NCBI GenBank assembly: GCA_001443495.1 | Contig: LDXR01000004.1 | Location: forward strand, 98,295-162,294 | Direction of reading: 5' to 3' | DNA from: a candidate division NC10 bacterium CSP1-5 | Lineage (GTDB): Bacteria; Methylomirabilota; Methylomirabilia; Methylomirabilales; CSP1-5 | DNA: 64,000 nucleotides | In this document: positions 56,064 through 64,000 of the stretch, one piece after another | Layout: each line of letters opens with the position of its first letter | Numbering within the stretch: the first letter of the stretch is position 1 | Translations under genes and position numbers: made by a program | The notes under the pieces: generated by a model | Told to the model about the DNA's origin: nothing | Database searches by the model: none | The model's input: the letters and a program-made list of their open reading frames with translations, nothing else

Positions 56064-57227
56064 ATGGGATCTGAGATCTATCTCGATTACAACGCCACGA
56101 CCCCCGTTGATCCACGGGTGCGGGAGGCCATGCAGCCGTACCTTGAGACGGTCTTCGGCAATCCGAGCGCCGCTCATGCCCCGGGGCGAGAGGCGAAGGC
56201 GGCTCTGGAGCAAGCCCGAGAGAGGCTGGCCGGGCTGTTGGGCTCGACCGACAAGGATGAGATCATCTTCGTCTCCTCCGGGACCGAGGCGGATAATCTG
56301 GCCCTTCTCGGGACGGCGTTGGCGTACCAGGAGCGGGGGAGGCACATTATCACCTCGGCGGTGGAGCACCCGGCCGTCCTTGAATCCTGTGCCGTGCTCG
56401 AGAAGTGGGGCTTCTCGGTGACGGTTCTGCCCGTCGACGGGGAGGGGATGCTCGACCTGGAAGAGCTCCGGCGAACGATCCGCCCCGACACGATTCTCGT
56501 CTCGCTGATGCACGCCAATAACGAGACGGGGGTTCTCTTCCCCCTCGATCAGGTCGGAGTCCTCCTGAAGGAACGGGGAATCCTTTTCCACACCGATGCG
56601 GTGCAGTCCTTCGGAAAAGTCCCACTCGATGTTCGGCGTGTCTGCCTTGACCTGGTCTCTCTCTCTGCTCACAAGATCTACGGGCCCAAGGGGGTTGCGG
56701 CGCTCTACGCGAGGCGGGGGGTGCGCCTTCATCCTCTCCTGCGGGGGGGAGGGCAGGAACGGGGTCGCCGGGCGGGGACCGAGAATGTGCCGGCGATCGT
56801 CGGCCTGGAGGAGGCGGCGCGGATCATGGCCCTCGAAATGCCGCACGAAGGGGAGCGCATCTGCCGGCTCCGGGACCGACTGGAGGCGGGGGTGTTGGCC
56901 CGGATCGAGGAGATACGGGTGAACGGGCACAAGAGTCCTCGCCTGCCCCACACGTCGAATCTGGCCTTCGATGGGATAGAGGCCCAGACGCTGGTCGCGG
57001 CGCTCGACCTGGAGGGGGTCGCGGTCTCGGCTGGATCGGCGTGCCACGTGGGGAGTGTGCAGCCCTCCCATGTGTTGCGGGCGATGCGGCTCAGTCCGGC
57101 GCGGCTCGAGGGGAGCATTCGCGTCTCCTTGGGGCGGCCCACCCGTGATACAGACATCGATCACGTGCTCGAGATTCTTCCGCCTCTCGTGGCGAGGTTG
57201 CGTGAGCATGCGTCTGCCGCGAGGTAA
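56064..57227 (+). CDS. Cysteine desulfurase (NifS/IscS family)
   Basis: The 387-aa PLP enzyme transfers sulfur from cysteine to an enzyme Cys. It has IYLDYNATTPVDPRV, NETGVLFPLDQVG, the PLP Lys in LSAHKIYGPKGVAALY, and the persulfide Cys in GSACHVGSVQPSHVL. Group I enzymes (NifS/IscS) have this layout; it could supply sulfur for Fe-S clusters, Mo cofactor or selenium handling. Downstream is a small wHTH-like protein and then an MBL hydrolase and MoaB. Confidence 0.93.
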   Translation: MGSEIYLDYNATTPVDPRVREAMQPYLETVFGNPSAAHAPGREAKAALEQARERLAGLLGSTDKDEIIFVSSGTEADNLALLGTALAYQERGRHIITSAVEHPAVLESCAVLEKWGFSVTVLPVDGEGMLDLEELRRTIRPDTILVSLMHANNETGVLFPLDQVGVLLKERGILFHTDAVQSFGKVPLDVRRVCLDLVSLSAHKIYGPKGVAALYARRGVRLHPLLRGGGQERGRRAGTENVPAIVGLEEAARIMALEMPHEGERICRLRDRLEAGVLARIEEIRVNGHKSPRLPHTSNLAFDGIEAQTLVAALDLEGVAVSAGSACHVGSVQPSHVLRAMRLSPARLEGSIRVSLGRPTRDTDIDHVLEILPPLVARLREHASAAR

Positions 57228-57237
57228 GGAGGTCCTC

Positions 57238-57447
57238 TTGGCGGTCTCAGATGTGGATGATAGTAGCAGTCCGGAGCAGAACGTCCGCCAGCGGCTACTC
57301 GATATCTTTCAGCGGGAGGGAAAGGTGACCGAGCGAGACCTCCTGCGGATATCGGCGATGACCGGGGTGGATTATTTCACCGTCTCGAAAACCCTGGAGG
57401 AGATTCTCCTCCACCGGGCAGAGGGACAGGGTTCACAGGAAGAGTAG
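57238..57447 (+). CDS. Small winged-helix-like protein
   Basis: The 69-aa product uses a TTG start after AAGGAGG. It has RQRLLDIFQREGKVTERDLLRISAMTGVDYFTVSKTLEEIL, a helix-turn-helix-like repeat, without a DNA-binding family I recognise. It lies 10 bp after the desulfurase. Confidence 0.5.
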   Translation: MAVSDVDDSSSPEQNVRQRLLDIFQREGKVTERDLLRISAMTGVDYFTVSKTLEEILLHRAEGQGSQEE

Positions 57448-57521
57448 TGCGTCGCCAGCACGGCTCCCTCCAACGGGTTTTCTGATCACTCACGGGAACA
57501 CGCGTCTCGGGGCGGGAAGCG

Positions 57522-58178
57522 ATGAAAGTTCACAGCTTCACGATCGGGCCTCTCGAGACCAATGCGTATCTGGTCGTCGATGAAGTGAGCCAGCAGGCGT
57601 TGCTCATCGATCCGGGCCTCGAGAGTGAGGCCATCTACGAGGTCATCATTGCGGAGGGGCTCGCGGTCTCGGCGATCGTCAACACCCACGGCCACTTTGA
57701 CCATGTCTGCGGGAACGCCTTCTTTAAGGCCAAGACCGGGGCGCCTGTCCTGATTCACCGGGAGGATGCAGGGATCATGCGACAGGCGGCCGAGCAGGCA
57801 CGCGCCTTTGGATTTCAGGTCGCACCCCCACCCCCACCTGATCGCCTCCTCGACGAGGGGGATGAGGTGGTAATGGGGGGAGAGCGCATGCGGGTCCTCC
57901 ACACCCCTGGCCATACCCCCGGAGGGATCTGCCTCCACGGGGAAGGGGTGGTCCTTGTCGGGGACGCCCTCTTCGCTGGTTCCATTGGAAGAACCGACCT
58001 GCCGGGAGGGTCGACTGAGGTCCTGCTGGCCTCTATCCGAACGAAACTCCTCTCCCTTCCCGATGACACCGTCGTCTATCCAGGCCATGGGCCCCAGACC
58101 ACGATCGGCGCGGAGCGGGTCCATAATCCGTTCTTGACTGGTCGTGGAGGGATGCCCCTGCTCCTCTATGACGCGTGA
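57522..58178 (+). CDS. MBL-fold metallohydrolase (glyoxalase II-like)
   Basis: The 218-aa protein has the metallo-beta-lactamase motif THGHFDH, then HTPGHTPGG and GDALFAGSIGRTDLPGG, and YPGHGPQTTIGAE. These supply the metal ligands typical of glyoxalase II and persulfide dioxygenases. It lies 75 bp after the wHTH-like gene and before moaB. The substrate is unassigned. Confidence 0.88.
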   Translation: MKVHSFTIGPLETNAYLVVDEVSQQALLIDPGLESEAIYEVIIAEGLAVSAIVNTHGHFDHVCGNAFFKAKTGAPVLIHREDAGIMRQAAEQARAFGFQVAPPPPPDRLLDEGDEVVMGGERMRVLHTPGHTPGGICLHGEGVVLVGDALFAGSIGRTDLPGGSTEVLLASIRTKLLSLPDDTVVYPGHGPQTTIGAERVHNPFLTGRGGMPLLLYDA

Positions 58179-58201
58179 AGCGCTGAGGTCCGGGAAATCT
58201 C

Positions 58202-58708
58202 ATGGGTGTCGAAGAGCACAGGCAAGCCGCCGAGGGGATCAGACAGATCTCCTTCGCTGTGATCACCGTCAGCGACAGTCGGGATGAGGTCGGGGATGAG
58301 TCGGGGAAGCATATCCGGGATCGCATGGAGAAGGATGGGCATCGGCTGGTCAGGTACCGGTTGTTGAAAAATGACCTCGGGGCCATTCAGCAGGAGGTCA
58401 TGGACCTGGTGGAGGGCAAGGTGGGGTGTATCGTCACTACAGGAGGGACCGGGCTCGGCCGCCGGGATCTCACCATCGAAGCGGTGACCCCCCTCCTCGA
58501 CAAATCCCTCGGTGGCTTTGGCGAGCTCTTCCGTCATCTTAGCTTCCAAGAGGTGGGGGCGGCCGCCTTCATGAGTCGGGCTACCGCCGGGATCTCTCGG
58601 CAGACCCTCATCTTCTGTCTGCCCGGCTCCATCAAGGCCGTGCGGTTGGCCCTCGAGCGGCTGATCCTCCCCGAACTCAAGCACTTAGTTCGGGAAGTGC
58701 ATCGGTAA
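58202..58708 (+). CDS. moaB: Molybdenum cofactor biosynthesis protein MoaB/MogA family
   Basis: The 168-aa protein has FAVITVSDSRDEVGDESGKHI, TTGGTGLGRRDLTIEAVTP and FCLPGSIKAVRLAL, the MoaB/MogA molybdopterin-binding layout. It adenylylates or inserts metal into molybdopterin. No other Mo-cofactor gene is in this window. Confidence 0.9.
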   Translation: MGVEEHRQAAEGIRQISFAVITVSDSRDEVGDESGKHIRDRMEKDGHRLVRYRLLKNDLGAIQQEVMDLVEGKVGCIVTTGGTGLGRRDLTIEAVTPLLDKSLGGFGELFRHLSFQEVGAAAFMSRATAGISRQTLIFCLPGSIKAVRLALERLILPELKHLVREVHR

Positions 58709-58722
58709 TAGTGGGGAGAGGG

Positions 58723-58920
58723 ATGCCGATCTTTGAATACCTGTGTCAGGGCTGTGGAACCTACTTTGAACAACTCATGATGAGCCGAGAGGCAGCCGTG
58801 AGCTGTCCTACGTGTCAGAGCCCCGATGTGGCGAAGCAGTTTTCTGCCTTCAGCATGAAGGCCGCTGCAGGCTTTTCCGGCTCGATGGGAGCAGGCTGCG
58901 ATTGTGCTCCGAGCGGCTGA
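58723..58920 (+). CDS. FmdB-type zinc ribbon protein
   Basis: The 65-aa product starts MPIFEYLCQGCG and has two Cys pairs (CQGC and CPTC) in the FmdB family pattern, then a Gly/Ser-rich tail ending CDCAPSG. The family occurs near amidase and formamidase genes and with tungsten/molybdenum enzymes. The ATG at 58723 follows GGGGAGAGGG. A bidirectional terminator follows. Confidence 0.85.
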   Translation: MPIFEYLCQGCGTYFEQLMMSREAAVSCPTCQSPDVAKQFSAFSMKAAAGFSGSMGAGCDCAPSG

Positions 58921-58960
58921 GGGACGTGTAACTGACCCGGCGTGTCCGGGTGAGGGAACC

Positions 58961-58985
58961 AGGGCGGGAGATCTCCCGCCCTTTG
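58961..58985. terminator. Bidirectional terminator
   Basis: A perfect inverted repeat with GGGCGGGAGA and TCTCCCGCCC arms separates the convergent FmdB and E2 genes. The plus side is followed by TTTGC. Confidence 0.7.
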
Positions 58986-60149
58986 CTATTGTTGGGTAGG
59001 ATTGAACCCTTCCAGCCTGGCCTTCATCTCTTGCAAGAACTGGCCCGCCATAGCGCCGTCGATGACCCGGTGGTCGAACGAGAGACAGAGATAGGCCAGC
59101 GACCGGATGGCGACATGGTCGTCGACCACGATCGGCCGCTTGGTCACGGCTCCGATCCCGAGGATGCCCGCCTGGGGCTGCACGAGAATCGGGGTGGCCA
59201 GGAGGATGCCGGAAACCCCCAGGTTATTCACCGTAAAGGTCCCCCCCTGAACCTCCATCGGTGTGAGCCGCTTCTCGCGGGCGCGGCGGGCCAGGTCGTC
59301 GGCCTGCCGGGCGATCTCCGCGAGAGTGAGGCCCTCTGCCGCTTTGAGGACCGGGACGATGAGACCCTCCGGGAGCGCGACGGCGATCCCAATATTGATC
59401 TCGCGCTTGAGCACGATCCGATCATGCTCCACCCAGGCGTTGAGCCACGGGTGCTTCGTGAGAGCCCGCACCGTGGCCTGGATGATGAAGGGGAGGAAGG
59501 TCAGGGGCGAGCCCCACCGCTCCGCGAAGGCCGCTTTTTCCCGCTCCCGGAACTCTACGATGGTGGTCATGTCCACCTCGAGGATCGCGGTGGCGTGGGC
59601 GGCGGTCTGTTTGCTCCGCACCATGTGCTCGGCGATGGCGCGCCGCATCGGCGTGAAGGGGACGACGTCCTCATCCCCGCTCGGGGCGGTGCCCGCCCCC
59701 CGCGCTGCGAGATAGGCCAGGATATCCTGCTTCGTCACGCGGCCGCCCTGGCCTGTCCCCCGGATCTTGTGAACCTCTGCAGGTGTCAGGCCCTGCCGCT
59801 CTGCGAGCTCGAGGACGGCGGGTGAAAGCCAACGGGCTGTCTTCTCGGGCGACCGCACTGTCTCCGGGGTGAGTGCCGATGGGGTGGTCCCGGCGGGCGG
59901 TCGATCCGGTTCCGGGCCTTCAATTGTCGCCAGTGACGTTCCGACCGGTACCGTCTCGCCGGCCCGCACGCGGATGCGGGAGAGGATCCCGGCTCCCGGT
60001 GACGGGATCTCGACGTCGATCTTATCGGTGTTGATGGTGAGGAGGGCTTCGTCCTTTTCAATCCGCTCGCCTTCCTGCTTGAACCACTGGAGGACGGTCC
60101 CCTCGGCGACGCTCTGCCCCATCTGCGGCATCACCACCTCAATGGCCAT
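58986..60149 (-). CDS. 2-oxoacid dehydrogenase E2 (dihydrolipoamide acyltransferase)
   Basis: The 387-aa protein has one lipoyl domain (lipoyl Lys in NTDKIDVEIPSPG), a peripheral-subunit-binding domain (SPAVLELAERQGLTPAEVHKIRGTG), and a catalytic domain with the active-site His-Asp in SFDHRVIDGAMAGQFL. The substrate (pyruvate, branched-chain or acetoin) is not fixed by sequence. It is last in the operon E1alpha, E1beta, E2. GTG 60152 is the alternative start. Confidence 0.92.
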   Translation of the reverse strand: MAIEVVMPQMGQSVAEGTVLQWFKQEGERIEKDEALLTINTDKIDVEIPSPGAGILSRIRVRAGETVPVGTSLATIEGPEPDRPPAGTTPSALTPETVRSPEKTARWLSPAVLELAERQGLTPAEVHKIRGTGQGGRVTKQDILAYLAARGAGTAPSGDEDVVPFTPMRRAIAEHMVRSKQTAAHATAILEVDMTTIVEFREREKAAFAERWGSPLTFLPFIIQATVRALTKHPWLNAWVEHDRIVLKREINIGIAVALPEGLIVPVLKAAEGLTLAEIARQADDLARRAREKRLTPMEVQGGTFTVNNLGVSGILLATPILVQPQAGILGIGAVTKRPIVVDDHVAIRSLAYLCLSFDHRVIDGAMAGQFLQEMKARLEGFNPTQQ

Positions 60150-60168
60150 CACCCTTACCTCGTTGACC

Positions 60169-60242
60169 GCTAGGACGCTAGGAGGCTGGCATGCTGGAAC
60201 GCTCTGAGCCTTCTAGCCTTCTAGCATACTAGCGTGCTAGCC
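60169..60242. repeat. 7-bp periodic array (CTAGCNT type)
   Basis: About ten heptamers in register, with CTAGC as the recurrent core (for example TTCTAGC, CTTCTAG). It fills the first half of the E1beta-E2 gap. Confidence 0.75.
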
Positions 60243-60249
60243 ATCAACT

Positions 60250-60277
60250 CTGAACCCTGAACTATGAACCATGAGCT
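60250..60277. repeat. 7-bp periodic array (GTGAACN type), four units
   Basis: CTGAACC, CTGAACT, then ATGAACC and ATGAGCT in exact register. It directly follows the CTAGCNT array and runs to the E1beta stop codon, so the whole 126-bp gap is heptameric. Confidence 0.75.
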
Positions 60278-61250
60278 AATACGAGGCGAGGTCCTTGAGC
60301 TTGGAGGCGATCTTCGCGGCATTGGGGAGGTAAAAGTCCTCGAGGGGGGAACTGAAGGGCACGGGGGTGTGAGGGGCGGTGAGTCGCATGACGGGTGCGT
60401 CAAGGTGACGGAAAGCCTCTTGGGCAATGACGGCGGCAATCTCCGCCCCGATCCCGCACACCTGGGGTGCCTCATGGACGATCAGGGTCTTGCCGGTCTT
60501 TTTCACCGAAGCGAGAATCGTCTCGGTGTCCAAGGGGTACAGTGTTCGGAGGTCGACCAGCTCGACCTCGATCCCCTGCGCGCTCATTTGGTCAGCCGCC
60601 TCCAGCCCCTGCTGCACCATCGCCCCGTAGGTGATCAGAGTGATATCGCTCCCCTGCCGCTTGACCTCCGCCTCCCCCAGGGGGAGCACGTATTCCCCTG
60701 ACGGCACCTCGCCTTTGGCGTGGCGGTACAGATACTTGTGCTCACAGTAGATCACCGGGTTGGGATCTCGGATGCTCGCCTTCAGCAGTCCCTTGGCGTC
60801 ATATGGGGTGGACGGCGCGACAACCTTGAGACCAGGAGAGTGGACGAACCAGGCCTCGGGGCATTGGGAGTGGAAGGGGCCCGCATGCAGCCGACCGCCG
60901 TACGGGGCGCGGATGACCATCGGGACAGGCTCTCTCAGTCGGTAGTGATGCTTGGCGGCCATATTGACGATCTGGTCAAACGCACAGGAGATGAAATCGG
61001 CGAATTGCATCTCCACCACCGGCCGCATCCCCATCAGGGCAGCGCCGATGGCCGCGCCGACAAACCCCGACTCCGCTAGGGGCGTGTCGATGACGCGCTC
61101 TTCGCCGAACTTTTCGAGAAAGCCTTTGGTGATCTTGAAGGCCCCCCCGTACGCGCCGATGTCCTCCCCCAGGAGGAAGACCCGCTCATCCTGGTCCATC
61201 TCCTCCCACAGGGCCTGGCGGATTGCCTCGAGGTATGTGATCTCTTCCAT
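60276..61250 (-). CDS. 2-oxoacid dehydrogenase E1 beta subunit
   Basis: The 324-aa protein is the beta subunit of a heterotetrameric E1: EITYLEAIRQALWEEM, GEDIGAYGGAFKITKGF, DTPLAESGFVGAAIGAALMGMRPVVEMQFADFI, and the C-terminal VELVDLRTLYPLDTETIL plus HEAPQVCGIGAEIAA. GACGAGG precedes the ATG at 61250. It is 90 bp after the E1 alpha gene. Confidence 0.94.
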   Translation of the reverse strand: MEEITYLEAIRQALWEEMDQDERVFLLGEDIGAYGGAFKITKGFLEKFGEERVIDTPLAESGFVGAAIGAALMGMRPVVEMQFADFISCAFDQIVNMAAKHHYRLREPVPMVIRAPYGGRLHAGPFHSQCPEAWFVHSPGLKVVAPSTPYDAKGLLKASIRDPNPVIYCEHKYLYRHAKGEVPSGEYVLPLGEAEVKRQGSDITLITYGAMVQQGLEAADQMSAQGIEVELVDLRTLYPLDTETILASVKKTGKTLIVHEAPQVCGIGAEIAAVIAQEAFRHLDAPVMRLTAPHTPVPFSSPLEDFYLPNAAKIASKLKDLASY

Positions 61251-61264
61251 CCTCGTCAACCCTC

Positions 61265-61288
61265 GGCTGTCAGTCGGCAGTGATCGGT
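61265..61288. repeat. 7-bp periodic array (CAGTCGG type)
   Basis: Three heptamers in register (CGGCTGT, CAGTCGG, CAGTGAT). It fills part of the E1alpha-E1beta gap. Confidence 0.45.
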
Positions 61289-61339
61289 CTCCTCCCGGCG
61301 GAGGGGCGGGCAGGCGGGCTGTTGAGCGTGGATGGCCCC

Positions 61340-62299
61340 TCAAGTAGCGAAGACCCCCTCGAGGGCCTCATGCGCATCGGGCAGGGGACTCTTCTCCGCA
61401 AAATCGACCGCGTCTTCGATCTCCTTGAGCACCCGGACCTGAACCGCCCTCATGGATTCTTCCGGCACCTCGCGCTCGCGAAGGGTCCTCTCGAAGCGCT
61501 GGATGGGGTCTTTACGGCGCCACTCCTCGAGGAGTTCCCGAGGCACGTAGGAGGCATCATCGTGTTCCGCATGGCCCCGCATGCGCATGGTCTCACACTC
61601 GATGAAGGTCGGCCCTCCGCCACTTCGGGCTCGCACCGCGGCCTCCCTGGTCGCCTCGTAGACGGCCAGGACATCGTTGCCGTCGATGATCCGTGTGGGA
61701 AAGCCGTAGGCCTTGGCCCGATCGGCGACATGCGGGACCGCCATCTGTCGGGAGAGGGGGACGGAGTAGGCGTATTGATTATTATGGCAGATGAAGACGA
61801 TGGGGAGAGTCAGGACGGCGGCCAGGTTGAGTCCCTCGTGGAAATCGCCGCGGCTCGATGCGCCGTCACCAAAATACGCGACGGCGATGCGAGGCTCCCG
61901 TCGAATCTTAAAGGCCAACGCCGCGCCTGCGGCCACGGGGATCCCATCGGCCATCGGGCTGATGAAGCCGATGATGTGGCGACTGAGGTCACCGAAGTGG
62001 ACATTACCGTCCTTGCCTCGCGTGAGTCCCGTGCGTCGCCCCAGGTACTGGGCCATGTATTCCTTCGGCTGCACCCCCTTGACGAGGTGGGCGCCGAGGT
62101 CTCGGTGGCTTGGGGCAATAACGTCCCGGGACTCCAGCGCACACGCGCTTCCGACGGAGATCGCCTCTTCCCCGCTGCCGACATAGCAGCCCCCGAGGAT
62201 CCTTCCCTGGCGGTACAACTTGGCGACCCGGTCCTCGAGGCCCCGGGTCAAGAGGAGGTAATAATAGAACTTCAGCAGATCCTCGGTCCCCACGCTCAC
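61340..62299 (-). CDS. 2-oxoacid dehydrogenase E1 alpha subunit
   Basis: The 319-aa protein binds thiamine diphosphate: YVGSGEEAISVG, ISPMADGIPVAAGAALAFK, the TPP motif GDGASSRGDFHEGLNLAAV and HNNQYAYSVPLSRQ, and the phosphorylation-loop-like region in the C-terminal half. The start is GTG 62299 after GAGGAGGG; upstream codons are poorly composed. It heads the E1alpha-E1beta-E2 operon and is divergent from ARC copy 2. Confidence 0.93.
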   Translation of the reverse strand: MSVGTEDLLKFYYYLLLTRGLEDRVAKLYRQGRILGGCYVGSGEEAISVGSACALESRDVIAPSHRDLGAHLVKGVQPKEYMAQYLGRRTGLTRGKDGNVHFGDLSRHIIGFISPMADGIPVAAGAALAFKIRREPRIAVAYFGDGASSRGDFHEGLNLAAVLTLPIVFICHNNQYAYSVPLSRQMAVPHVADRAKAYGFPTRIIDGNDVLAVYEATREAAVRARSGGGPTFIECETMRMRGHAEHDDASYVPRELLEEWRRKDPIQRFERTLREREVPEESMRAVQVRVLKEIEDAVDFAEKSPLPDAHEALEGVFAT

Positions 62300-62506
62300 G
62301 GCAGGACCCTCCTCGTTCCGAGCATGATTCCACACAACGGATGAAATTGCAACTGCCGTGCCACGAAAGTTGACCCCAGGCCAGCCCCCTGCTCCGCGCC
62401 CTCCATCGGCCCGGTGACCGAGGGGCGTGCGATATGTCCAGGACAAAAGTGTGTCGGGAGGCCTCGGTGGCTGGTTTGCAGTCTTTCACATGAGGGCAAA
62501 AAGTGC

Positions 62507-62536
62507 TTGACAGTCCTTCGCACTTGAATAATATAG
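62507..62536 (+). promoter_or_regulatory. Promoter of ARC copy 2
   Basis: TTGACA (62507-62512) with TAATAT at 62529-62534 after a 16-bp spacer (or ATATAG at 18). It leaves a leader of about 110 nt before the start codon. Confidence 0.65.
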
Positions 62537-62582
62537 GGGGGTTAAAATTTAACACCGTGCATGGAATATGAACCGTCAGTCA

Positions 62583-62611
62583 CACGAAGCCGCTTCTGAT
62601 GGGGCTTCGTG
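62583..62611 (+). promoter_or_regulatory. Inverted repeat in the ARC copy 2 leader
   Basis: CACGAAGCC and GGCTTCGTG form a perfect 9-bp stem with an 11-nt loop, about 42 bp before the start codon. No T-run follows, so it is not a simple terminator; an RNA or operator role is possible. Confidence 0.45.
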
Positions 62612-62652
62612 AGCTGTGGGTCCATGGTGACGGGGCGGGAGCAGCGCGGATC

Positions 62653-64000
62653 ATGAGTGATCCAGACAAAACATCTAAGCTCGATTCCCTCCAAAAAACC
62701 ATGAGGCGCATCTCAGGTCAATTTTCTAAGAGCGAGGGTCCTCCTGCCAGAGGCGCCGAAAAATCCGCCCCCGAGATCGACGCCCTCCAGGCCCAGGTGA
62801 AGGGGCTCGAGGAGGAGCTGTACCAGGTCCGCCGCCGGCTCGAGCAGGTGCCGCGGGAGTTCGAGCTGTTGCGGGCGCGCCTGCAGCAGAGCCGGGAGCA
62901 GCTCGAGCAAGCCCAGCGGCAGAACGAACGGCTCGTCCAGACCCTGACCCAGGCGAAGGAGCAGATCGGCGCGCTGAAGGAAGAGGTGGAGAAGCTCACG
63001 GCCCCCCCGGCCTCCTACGGGATCTTCGCCGGGGTGAACGCCGACGGGACCGTGACGGTCTGGACCGGGGGGCGCAAGCTCAAGGTCAACTGCCACCCGG
63101 GCCTCGACCCGCAGACGCTGCAACCAGGCCAGGAGCTCATCCTGAACGAGGCGCTCAACATCATCGAGGCGAAGGCCTTCGAGGTGCAGGGCGAAGTCGT
63201 CCACTTCAAGGGGTCGCTCGAGGGGGGCCGCGCGCTCATCCACCTCCGGGCCGATGAAGAGCGGGTGGCCGAGCTGGCGGGGCCGCTCGCCGCCCTCGCG
63301 CTGAAAGCCGGCGACCCCCTCCTCTACGACGGCCGCTCGGGCTACGTGCTGGAGCGGCTGCCCCGGGGCGAGGTCCACGACCTCCTCCTCGAGGCGGTGC
63401 CGGATGTGAGCTACGCCGACATCGGGGGCTTGGACGCCCAGATCGAGACGATCCGGGACGCGCTCGAGCTCCCGCACCTCTACGCGGACTACTTCCGTCA
63501 GCACAAGCTCCAGCCCCCGAAGGGGGTCCTCCTCTACGGGCCCCCGGGCTGCGGCAAGACGCTCATCGCGAAGGCGGTGGCCCACTCCCTCGCCCAGCAG
63601 TTGAGCCAGCAGACCGGCAAGGCCGTCACCGGCTACTTCATCAACATCAAGGGCCCCGAGCTCCTGAACAAGTACGTCGGGGAGACCGAGCGGAAGATCC
63701 GGGAGATCTTCCAGCGGGCCCGGGAGAAGGCGAAGGAGGGGATGCCGGTCGTCATCTTCTTCGACGAGATGGACAGCCTCTTCCGGACGCGGGGCTCGGG
63801 GATCTCCTCGGATGTGGAATCCACCATCGTCCCGCAGTTCCTCGCCGAGCTCGACGGGGTGGAAGGGCTCACGAACGTCATCGTGGTCGGGGCCTCGAAC
63901 CGCCAGGACCTCATCGACCCGGCCGTGCTCCGGCCCGGCCGCTTCGACGTCAAGATCAAGATCGACCGGCCGCACCAGGAGGCGGCGCACGAGATCTTCA
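62653..64000 (+). CDS. arc: Proteasome-associated AAA ATPase ARC/Mpa, copy 2, 3' end outside the window
   Basis: The frame opens at ATG 62653 and stays open to the window edge (449 codons seen). The first 37 residues ([20 protein letters not shown], then SGQFSKSEG) are unlike copy 1; from about residue 38 the protein is identical to copy 1, including the coiled coil, OB domains, Walker A GPPGCGKT and Walker B VIFFDEMD. The C-terminal docking motif is outside. Because it has the longer N-terminus and stronger promoter, this may be the principal copy. Genes for the proteasome, Pup/UBact or PafA may follow to the right. Confidence 0.92.
   Translation, partial: MSDPDKTSKLDSLQKTMRRISGQFSKSEGPPARGAEKSAPEIDALQAQVKGLEEELYQVRRRLEQVPREFELLRARLQQSREQLEQAQRQNERLVQTLTQAKEQIGALKEEVEKLTAPPASYGIFAGVNADGTVTVWTGGRKLKVNCHPGLDPQTLQPGQELILNEALNIIEAKAFEVQGEVVHFKGSLEGGRALIHLRADEERVAELAGPLAALALKAGDPLLYDGRSGYVLERLPRGEVHDLLLEAVPDVSYADIGGLDAQIETIRDALELPHLYADYFRQHKLQPPKGVLLYGPPGCGKTLIAKAVAHSLAQQLSQQTGKAVTGYFINIKGPELLNKYVGETERKIREIFQRAREKAKEGMPVVIFFDEMDSLFRTRGSGISSDVESTIVPQFLAELDGVEGLTNVIVVGASNRQDLIDPAVLRPGRFDVKIKIDRPHQEAAHEIF
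62760..64000 (+). repeat. Long direct repeat, copy 2 (ARC coding sequence)
   Basis: Same orientation as 54270-55510, offset 8490. The repeat extends to the window edge, so its full length is unknown. Its 5' boundary lies within the codons after the lead peptide. Confidence 0.85.

Larger units (their letters stand above)
62300..62652. other. 353-bp divergent intergenic stretch before ARC copy 2
   Basis: No gene. It contains the promoter at 62507-62536 and a 9-bp inverted repeat with an 11-nt loop at 62583-62611. It is different in sequence from the region upstream of ARC copy 1. Confidence 0.5.

Noticed and set aside
54055..56115. A 686-aa open frame on the minus strand opposite ARC copy 1 (and a matching one opposite copy 2)
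   Set aside because: It is a GC-skewed shadow of the ARC gene with low-complexity Leu/Gly/Arg composition; the plus strand encodes all ARC domains.

Overview
The window is GC-rich (about 65% by eye) bacterial chromosome with dense genes, short intergenic gaps and many 4-base stop/start overlaps. Lipoproteins, RlpA, an M23 peptidase, SecA and several secreted beta-propellers point to a diderm (Gram-negative type) cell. Two genes encode the ring ATPase ARC/Mpa, which outside Actinobacteria is known from Nitrospirae, NC10/Rokubacteria and related lineages. An uncultivated relative of NC10/Rokubacteria is my best guess, but this is inference. No prophage, insertion sequence, CRISPR array or rRNA was seen. 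One tRNA (Gly, anticodon CCC) is present.

Layout. 1-7 kb: end of a class III aminotransferase, an SDR epimerase, plsY, a Nudix hydrolase, a glyoxylate reductase/tartronate-semialdehyde reductase pair, an FlK-like thioesterase and rtcA. 7.1-8.6 kb: a rhodanese and a histone-deacetylase-like gene, both interrupted by in-frame TGA; each TGA region is followed by a hairpin with the same GGUCG loop, so both are read here as selenoprotein genes. 8.6-10.7 kb: the two halves of the cyanobacterial arginine-to-proline enzyme AgrE/ArgZ as separate overlapping genes. 11-13 kb: an ECF sigma/anti-sigma operon with two unusual periplasmic proteins. 13-18 kb: rlpA, an M23 peptidase and secA.

18-37 kb is almost entirely minus strand and centred on sugar oxidation and alpha-glucan handling: flavin disulfide reductase, DUF488, GH63-like and GH133 glucosidases, VOC protein, GMC oxidoreductase, a mannose-1-phosphate guanylyltransferase-like enzyme, two SMP-30/gluconolactonase propellers, an HbpS-cupin fusion, a DM13-like protein, a glucose-dehydrogenase-type MDR enzyme with an aquaporin, a second sigma/anti-sigma pair and an Fsr-like MFS transporter.

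37-53 kb: PilZ protein, small lipoproteins, ACT protein, phasin-like protein, endonuclease III, a third sigma/anti-sigma pair, a second deacetylase, LD-carboxypeptidase, cytochrome c, FG-GAP protein, DUF1015, DUF1858-cysE and a tRNA nucleotidyltransferase. 53-64 kb: tRNA-Gly, folE, ARC copy 1, cysteine desulfurase, MBL hydrolase, MoaB, FmdB-type zinc ribbon, a 2-oxoacid dehydrogenase operon (E1alpha, E1beta, E2) and ARC copy 2, which runs off the window and matches copy 1 with only 8 silent differences over about 1.23 kb.

Two wider features stand out: the candidate double-selenocysteine rhodanese beside a candidate Sec-containing deacetylase, and a scattered set of intergenic arrays with an exact 7-bp period but different unit sequences, several of which begin at the stop codon of the upstream gene.
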